From the NCBI RefSeq assembly GCF_048007035.1, contig NZ_CP180355.1, forward strand, positions 124,001 to 188,000: a DNA stretch of 64,000 bases, given 5' to 3'. A model generated the notes under the pieces. It was not told the origin of the DNA and made no database searches. It worked only from the letters and a program-made list of their open reading frames with translations. Positions 59,011-64,000 of the stretch are shown piece after piece; the first letter of the stretch is position 1, and the number at the start of each line of letters is the position of its first letter. The position numbers and the translations under genes were made by a program. The stretch comes from Imperialibacter sp963977595 (GTDB lineage: Bacteria > Bacteroidota > Bacteroidia > Cytophagales > Cyclobacteriaceae).

Positions 59011-60684
59011 CTACTTATGAACGGTTCGCAGGTGAAGTGTGAAAACAGAACCCATACCAAACTCAGATTCGACAGTAATCTTCCCTTTGATCTTTTGTGC
59101 AGCTTCGCTGGCGATATAAAGCCCAAGTCCCGATCCTTTAGAGCTGGTAGTGCCTCGATAAAACATCTCAAAAATTCTTTTTAGTATCTCTGGCTTTATT
59201 CCCTCACCGTTGTCACTCACCATGATAGATACCTCGCTGCCTTTCTTTCGGGAGGTGATAGTAATTTTGGCCGAATGGTTCTCATTTTTCTTTCTATACG
59301 CAATGGCATTGCCAATCAGGTTGGCCAAAATCACCCGAACGCTTGTTTTATCATTGATGATCTCACCCACAGTAAGTGACGAGAAGTCAATCTCAACAGC
59401 ATCGAATCCATCCATATAGCGAACGTCTTCAATGATATCGGCAATCAGTTCCTGCATATCTATGCGCTGGTAGTCTGCCTCCACTCGCTTGACATGCGAG
59501 AAATCGAGCACCTCCACAATAAATTGTTCTAGTTTCCTGACGCTGTCCTCAATCTTATTGAAATAAGTTCTATGCTCCGCCTGGTCCTGAGTGAGTGTAC
59601 TGAGGCTAACCAGCCCTTTTATCGATTTAAGAGGTGCCGTGAGATCATGAGAAACACTGTAAACAAAGTGGTCCAGCTCCTTGTTGGTTGTCTTTAGTTC
59701 ACTGTTGGCCCTTTCCAGCCGAATCACCTGATCGGTGATTTGCTCCCTGGCGAAATTTATGTCATCGATCACCCTGCCTGTTATCGCCGAAAACACATAG
59801 AGCAGGCTGGTGCCGAGGTAAATATTGATCAAAACAGGATCAATCGTGTACTCCCCCATCGCCTCTATCTCCCTGATGACAGGGATAATATAGGCAAGTA
59901 TAAAGATGAAAGAGTTGGTGAGGACTGCCATTCCAAACCCAAAACGCAAAGCAAACCAAAGTGAAAAAACACCATACACAAACCAGTATTGATCCAGTCC
60001 GACAAAAAATGACATCATGAAGATTAAAAAGTAGATAGCAATTACCAGAAGTCTATCCTTACCAGGGATTTTAGGGCTGTAGTCGTTGAAATCAAAATGA
60101 ATAGCGAGCAGGCCACGCCGCCCCATTACAGGTGTTAGAAAATATAGGATTGGAAGGCTTAGTCCAAAATTACACATAAACTCCCTCAGCCAGCCAAGTA
60201 CAGCAGTGCTGGAAAACATCACAATCGGCACTTGGAACAACCAAAAGAATAGCACCTTCAGAAAAAGGAAGGAAATGAACAGGGGAATAATTATCCCCCA
60301 CAACAAAAACAGGTTTAGGTTGTGCGTATCCGGTATCCAATACTTCCCATGATTCTTTACAGAAAAAAGGTACCATGAAAGGAAGACAAACGATGTTTCG
60401 GGCAGCGCAAACAAGGGACGGAAATACCAGGGATCCACGCCCCACAGGTACCCGCAAATGACCGCATTGACGTACACCATGGGAAGCACCCTAACCGGCC
60501 CCCACCAGTTGACAAGTATTATTCCTATTGCAGTTGGGAGGTAAATCAGAGCAGCCGTAGAAGAAATTCTGTATATCGACGACAGATAGCTGGCAGCAAA
60601 AAAGAAAATAAGAGGAGCCGCCCACGTCCACCAGGGCAAGATATTTCTCAGCTGAGTTTGGCTGACTTTGTTGTCAATTTTCAC
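59011..60684 (-). CDS. MASE1-like sensor histidine kinase
   Basis: A 557-residue membrane kinase. The first 300 residues contain about eight hydrophobic helices (LIFFFAASYLSSIYRIS, AALIYLPTAIGIILVNWWGPVRVLP ...), which fits the MASE1 integral sensor. A coiled coil leads to HisKA with His at about 347 (HFVYSVSHDLTAPLKSIKG) and HATPase (ILANLIGNAIAYRKK, VSDNGEGI, GSGLGLYIASEAAQ). No receiver or regulator gene is coupled to it, so its partner is elsewhere. Confidence 0.9.
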   Translation of the reverse strand: MKIDNKVSQTQLRNILPWWTWAAPLIFFFAASYLSSIYRISSTAALIYLPTAIGIILVNWWGPVRVLPMVYVNAVICGYLWGVDPWYFRPLFALPETSFVFLSWYLFSVKNHGKYWIPDTHNLNLFLLWGIIIPLFISFLFLKVLFFWLFQVPIVMFSSTAVLGWLREFMCNFGLSLPILYFLTPVMGRRGLLAIHFDFNDYSPKIPGKDRLLVIAIYFLIFMMSFFVGLDQYWFVYGVFSLWFALRFGFGMAVLTNSFIFILAYIIPVIREIEAMGEYTIDPVLINIYLGTSLLYVFSAITGRVIDDINFAREQITDQVIRLERANSELKTTNKELDHFVYSVSHDLTAPLKSIKGLVSLSTLTQDQAEHRTYFNKIEDSVRKLEQFIVEVLDFSHVKRVEADYQRIDMQELIADIIEDVRYMDGFDAVEIDFSSLTVGEIINDKTSVRVILANLIGNAIAYRKKNENHSAKITITSRKKGSEVSIMVSDNGEGIKPEILKRIFEMFYRGTTSSKGSGLGLYIASEAAQKIKGKITVESEFGMGSVFTLHLRTVHK

Positions 60685-60743
60685 ACAATGGCCCAGGTTG
60701 ATTGCTAACTAATATACCGAAAAGATACTATAATAACACACAT

Positions 60744-60772
60744 AAGGAACCTCAAATAGGTTTAGGCTCCTT
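60744..60772 (-). terminator. Hairpin overlapping the end of the helicase gene
   Basis: AAGGAACCT and AGGCTCCTT form a 9-bp stem (one G-T pair) whose base coincides with the helicase stop codon. There is no T-run, so termination is only possible. Confidence 0.35.
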
Positions 60773-62177
60773 AGCCACCAAAAAATTTAGCGTCAAAGTT
60801 AACAAGAAAAACCTCATCGGTGGCCCGTGTGACAGCCGTATACAACCACCTGACAAAATCCTGATTTATCATATCGTCTTTTACGTATCCCTGATCGACG
60901 AACACTGCTTGCCATTGGCCGCCCTGCGACTTGTGACAAGTAAGAGCGTAGGCAAACTTAACCTGAAGCGCATTCAGAAACGGATCCTTCTTTAAAGCCT
61001 CTGCCCTTTCCTTTTTATTGGCCAGGTCCTCATAGTCCTTCAGCACCTCCTCATACAACTTTTTATGATCCTCCGGGCCAATGGAGGGCGTTGGCGCATG
61101 CAACGACTCCAGCAAAACCTTCGCCTCAAACTTGCCTGCATCATAGTCGATCATTCGTAGCTCGAGGTCGGCAAACCTAAAGCCATACGCCTCCTGAAAA
61201 CTGATGATTTTCATGATTTCAACAAAGTCGCCATTGGCCAAAAATCCTCCCGGAGCATCCTCGGGGAAATAGAAATAATTGTTTCTGGTGGCAAGAAGTA
61301 TGTCGCCCGCATTGATCTCGTCTTCCATAAAGTGGATTTGGCGCCTGATGTATTGATTGTACATCACTGCTGACTTATTTGATCGACAAATGATGATAGT
61401 ATTTTCCTGGCCGAACTTGTCATATGCATACCTCAACCCCTCCTCCAGTTTCTCGGAGGTCATCCGGAAGATGTCTTTGAACGGCCTGGTTATGAACCTG
61501 GGAGTGTAATTCTCAGCCTTTATCAGCTCCCGAAGAGCGGTGGCGTTTTCCAAAATACCGGACGCCTTTTCTTGGCGAAGCACTTCAGTGAGTTCCACTT
61601 CCTTCACATCCACATGAAATTGACTGCGCAGGTAAGCGCTACTCATGGCCGGTGACTCAATTTGGCCGACTGGCGGGAGCTGCGCCACGTCACCTACCAA
61701 AATAAGCCTGTTCGTCTCCTTTTCAAAAACATACTCCATGAGATCCGCCAGCAGCCCATTTTGCCCAAAGTCGCTTTCGTTGGAGAGCATGGATGCTTCA
61801 TCCACGATGAAGATGGTATCTTTTTGATAGTTTTTCTGTCGGCTGAATTTCAGGTTTTGGCTGCCCGGCTCCGAGGTTTGTTTGTAAATCACTTTGTGGA
61901 TCGTGAATGCCGAGCGTTTAGCATAGCCGCTCATCACTTTTGCGGCCCGGCCGGTAGGTGCAAGCAGAGAATATTTCCGATTGAAAAGTGGTAGCACATT
62001 TACCAACTGGCTAACCAGGGTCGTCTTGCCTGTTCCGGCATAGCCTCTCAGCAGCAGAATCTGCGGGCCCGGCTTTTCATCGTTCAGCAGCTCATCCAGG
62101 AGGCCCATAAAAGCCCTCTGCCCGTTTGTGGGTGCAAACGGAAAACGGCGTTCGAGTACTTCGGAGGGTAAGGGCAA
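60771..62177 (-). CDS. RecD-like ATP-dependent DNA helicase
   Basis: A 468-residue superfamily 1 helicase of the RecD/TraA group. Walker A at 45-53 (GYAGTGKTT, K51), Walker B IFIVDEASMLS (about 122-132), SF1 motif III region LVGDVAQLPPVG, and C-terminal motifs V/VI CHKSQGGQWQAVFVDQG and RWLYTAVTRATDEV, with a UvrD-C-like barrel between. It is shorter than RecD2 (no N-terminal HhH block), as is usual for the AAA-type RecD-like proteins of Bacteroidota. It acts in DNA repair or recombination. It is transcribed singly. Confidence 0.92.
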   Translation of the reverse strand: MPLPSEVLERRFPFAPTNGQRAFMGLLDELLNDEKPGPQILLLRGYAGTGKTTLVSQLVNVLPLFNRKYSLLAPTGRAAKVMSGYAKRSAFTIHKVIYKQTSEPGSQNLKFSRQKNYQKDTIFIVDEASMLSNESDFGQNGLLADLMEYVFEKETNRLILVGDVAQLPPVGQIESPAMSSAYLRSQFHVDVKEVELTEVLRQEKASGILENATALRELIKAENYTPRFITRPFKDIFRMTSEKLEEGLRYAYDKFGQENTIIICRSNKSAVMYNQYIRRQIHFMEDEINAGDILLATRNNYFYFPEDAPGGFLANGDFVEIMKIISFQEAYGFRFADLELRMIDYDAGKFEAKVLLESLHAPTPSIGPEDHKKLYEEVLKDYEDLANKKERAEALKKDPFLNALQVKFAYALTCHKSQGGQWQAVFVDQGYVKDDMINQDFVRWLYTAVTRATDEVFLVNFDAKFFGG

Positions 62178-62300
62178 AATGAGAAGGTGGTTATCTGTAA
62201 ACGTCGAATTTCTTCAATAGCCCGCTCAAATCAAACATTGAAATGAATTGTGTATACAAAACCCGGCAGGTGGGTGATGGAATTTTCCCTAAATTTGAAG

Positions 62301-62795
62301 ATGGATGTTAGCCAGGAGGTAGAGCGCCTGTATGGGCACGAAGTAAGAACGAGGGTGTGCGGCATTTGCTTCAGGGAAGACAAGCTGCTGTTGATCAAGC
62401 ACCTGGGCCTTACTTCAGCCGGATTTCTGTGGGCGCCACCTGGTGGTGGCGTGCAATACGGCACCAATCTCGAATCCAACCTCATTCGGGAATTCAAAGA
62501 AGAAACCGGCCTTTATATAGAAGTTGTTAGATTTCTTTTTGTCTATGAATATGTGGGCCCGCCCCTGCAAACAATAGAACTATTCTTCGAAGTTCGGCCC
62601 ACAGGCGGAGACCTGAGCAGAGGCGTTGATCCTGAAATGTCTGATTCCCAGCAAATAATAGATGAGGTTCGTTTTGTATCTTTGAAGGAGCTGAACGATT
62701 TTGCGCCGGAAAGTCTCCATCACATCTTAAAGGGTGTTCACAGCAAGGAAGACCTACTTCGTAAAACAGGATTTTTTAAATTTGAAAAGAATTAA
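62301..62795 (+). CDS. Nudix hydrolase
   Basis: A 164-residue Nudix protein: TRVCGICFREDKLLLIKHL, FLWAPPGGGVQYG and the Nudix helix with REFKEETGL. The usual first Glu of the box (G-x5-E) is Thr, while the metal-binding REUxEExGU half is intact; such variants occur. It probably cleaves a nucleoside diphosphate derivative. I prefer the Met at 62301 (MDVSQEVERLYG); the frame is open from 62250 and an ATG at 62277 is also possible. Confidence 0.85.
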   Translation: MDVSQEVERLYGHEVRTRVCGICFREDKLLLIKHLGLTSAGFLWAPPGGGVQYGTNLESNLIREFKEETGLYIEVVRFLFVYEYVGPPLQTIELFFEVRPTGGDLSRGVDPEMSDSQQIIDEVRFVSLKELNDFAPESLHHILKGVHSKEDLLRKTGFFKFEKN

Positions 62796-62866
62796 TAAAA
62801 TAGCGTTTTCTATTAAAATCATATAGTTTCGTAAACTAATAACTTAAGCACTCAAATAGTCAAAAG

Positions 62867-63457
62867 ATGAATACCACCAAAATTCTATCCATTGTAATTC
62901 TAGTTATTGCTCTAGCTTTAGGATATTATCTTTTCAGCAGCATCAAAACTGACATTGATACCACTGAAAGAATTGCCAAAACTGAGGCGAGAGTTATTAA
63001 CAAGCTTAAGATGATCCGTGAGGCTCAGGTAGCTTTCCAGAAAGTAAACGGAAAATACTCTGGCAATTGGGATGAATTACTTGCATTCGTGGATACAGGT
63101 AGCTTTTACATCACAAACAAAACGGAGATCATTATTCCACTTGACTATGGTGCTGACAGTATTTATGTTGAAATTGACACAATAGGAACAGTTTTGGTGA
63201 AAGACTCTATTTTTAGCCCAAGCAAGTTTCCTAATTTCGACCTTGCCACGCTTCCTCTTATCCCCGGAACAGACGGTAAAAGGTTCGATATGTGGGCTGA
63301 TAAGATTGACAAAGCAGGTGTGATGGTTGATGTAGTGGAAGTAAGAGACATTGCTCCGGTTGATCCGGCCAGAAAAGAATCCAACGAGATCACTAACCGC
63401 AAACCGCTTCGTTTCGGTTCGAGAACAAATATCACCACATCGGGAAACTGGGAATAA
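62867..63457 (+). CDS. Membrane-anchored protein of unknown function
   Basis: A 196-residue protein with an N-terminal membrane helix (about 5-24, ILSIVILVIALALGYYLF) and a helical segment (TERIAKTEARVINKLKMIREAQVAFQKVNGKYSGNWDELLAFVDTG), which resembles the conserved N-terminal part of pseudopilin-like proteins without the usual prepilin cleavage site. The rest is beta-like. Similar proteins are common in Bacteroidota next to DUF3822 and other small genes. The following gene starts directly after its stop, in the same frame. Confidence 0.8.
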   Translation: MNTTKILSIVILVIALALGYYLFSSIKTDIDTTERIAKTEARVINKLKMIREAQVAFQKVNGKYSGNWDELLAFVDTGSFYITNKTEIIIPLDYGADSIYVEIDTIGTVLVKDSIFSPSKFPNFDLATLPLIPGTDGKRFDMWADKIDKAGVMVDVVEVRDIAPVDPARKESNEITNRKPLRFGSRTNITTSGNWE

Positions 63458-64000
63458 TTGCCTTTGGAGACTCTCGTAGCCAACTACAAGCTTTTAAAAA
63501 AGGTCAAAGACGCCAAGTTTGAAGTCGATGACCTTCATCACTATGGCTTGTATCTTCAGGTTGGCATCCGTGATTTCCAGTTTTGTGTAATCGACAACAG
63601 AGACAATCGATGTCTTCTTTATGAAGACTTTGCCTTTGAAAACGTGAAGACGGTCAATGCCCGTCTTCAAGTCGTTCAAGATCTTTTTGAGAATCATCAC
63701 CTGCTCATGGCGGGCTTTTGGAGCACCATCAAGCTCTCGATCAAAAGCCATAAGTTTGCGCTGGTACCTCAGCCGGTATTCTCAAAGGAAGGGCTTGTCG
63801 ACTATCTGTCGTTTAATACCCCGTTCAATCCCAGATACGAAGAAGTATACTTCTATAAGCACATTGGCACCGATGCTGTTAACGTGTTCTCTGCCGACAA
63901 GAAGCTGATAGACTGGGTCAGGGAGTTGTACAATCAAAAAGAAGTGATTGTTGTCCACCAGGGAAGCGCATTCATTGAGGGCATTCTGAAATACAACGAC
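63458..64000 (+). CDS. DUF3822 family protein (3' partial)
   Basis: An open frame of 181 codons running off the window. It reads LETLVANYKLLKKVKDAKFEV, then DLHHYGLYLQVGIRDFQFCVIDNRDNRCLLYEDFAFENV, which matches the start of the DUF3822 family, an actin-like or ribonuclease H-fold protein widespread in Bacteroidota with unknown role. No ATG lies near the start; TTG at 63458 or 63464 is the probable initiator. It follows the previous stop with no gap, so it is almost certainly in the same operon. Confidence 0.8.
   Translation, partial: MPLETLVANYKLLKKVKDAKFEVDDLHHYGLYLQVGIRDFQFCVIDNRDNRCLLYEDFAFENVKTVNARLQVVQDLFENHHLLMAGFWSTIKLSIKSHKFALVPQPVFSKEGLVDYLSFNTPFNPRYEEVYFYKHIGTDAVNVFSADKKLIDWVRELYNQKEVIVVHQGSAFIEGILKYND

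Overview
The window looks like the chromosome of a Bacteroidota bacterium, most likely a marine-type Cytophagales member; no rRNA, tRNA or phylogenetic marker is present to fix the genus. Evidence for the phylum is the gene content: an OmpA/PD40 gliding-type protein, an LruC lipoprotein, LytTR/LytS pairs, DUF1573, DUF3822, PadR-linked FtsX permeases with a prefix domain, a DUF5117-type metalloprotease, and several exact TAnnTTTG promoter -7 boxes. Protein-coding DNA is moderately GC-rich, except for a clearly AT-rich island at about 21.3-24.0 kb.

Layout. 1-430: tail of a membrane protein, then a roughly 300-bp MITE-like element. 431-2515 (-): OmpA family protein. 2961-14721 (+): an exopolysaccharide locus of Wzx/Wzy type (receiver protein, initiating sugar transferase, LruC lipoprotein, half-length TolC-like protein, Wzc-like chain-length protein with a degenerate kinase domain, membrane GT2, polymerase, flippase, GT2). 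14831-16958: START-domain protein, repeats, then a compact nucleotidyltransferase module that resembles a toxin-antitoxin or defence pair. 17093-21265 (-): FtsX-type permease and its PadR regulator, separated by 1.2 kb of tandem and palindromic repeats. 21293-24461: AT-rich island with a split, unrecognised two-TM sensor-like protein and a DUF3592 protein. 24651-28954: cupin related to manganese hydroxynitrile lyases, zinc metalloprotease, 3-dehydro-L-gulonate dehydrogenase. 29149-36104: secreted proteins, GNAT, AraC regulator and an AraC remnant, LytTR/LytS pair, and two copies of a 138-bp intergenic repeat.

36205-45035 (+): tandem NTF2-like secreted proteins, a [2Fe-2S] subunit with two duplicated Tat-lipoprotein molybdenum subunits (isoquinoline oxidoreductase type), and an aldo/keto reductase. 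45055-50843 (-): a tightly overlapped six-gene glycosyltransferase/acyltransferase operon. 50951-54492 (-): hybrid histidine kinase with Hpt domain coupled to a LytTR regulator. 54795-64000: FtsX permease, DUF1573, Tat-exported mannonate dehydratase, MASE1 kinase, RecD-like helicase, Nudix hydrolase, an anchored hypothetical and the start of a DUF3822 protein that runs off the end.

Working together: the two glycan clusters probably build surface polysaccharide, with one-domain receivers, LytTR and hybrid kinases as nearby control. The least explained parts are the exporter end of the first polysaccharide locus (half TolC, kinase-dead Wzc, no Wza in view), the nucleotidyltransferase module, the split sensor in the AT-rich island, and the structured repeat families that occupy intergenic gaps. 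All assignments are by reading the sequence and recalling families; no searches were run.
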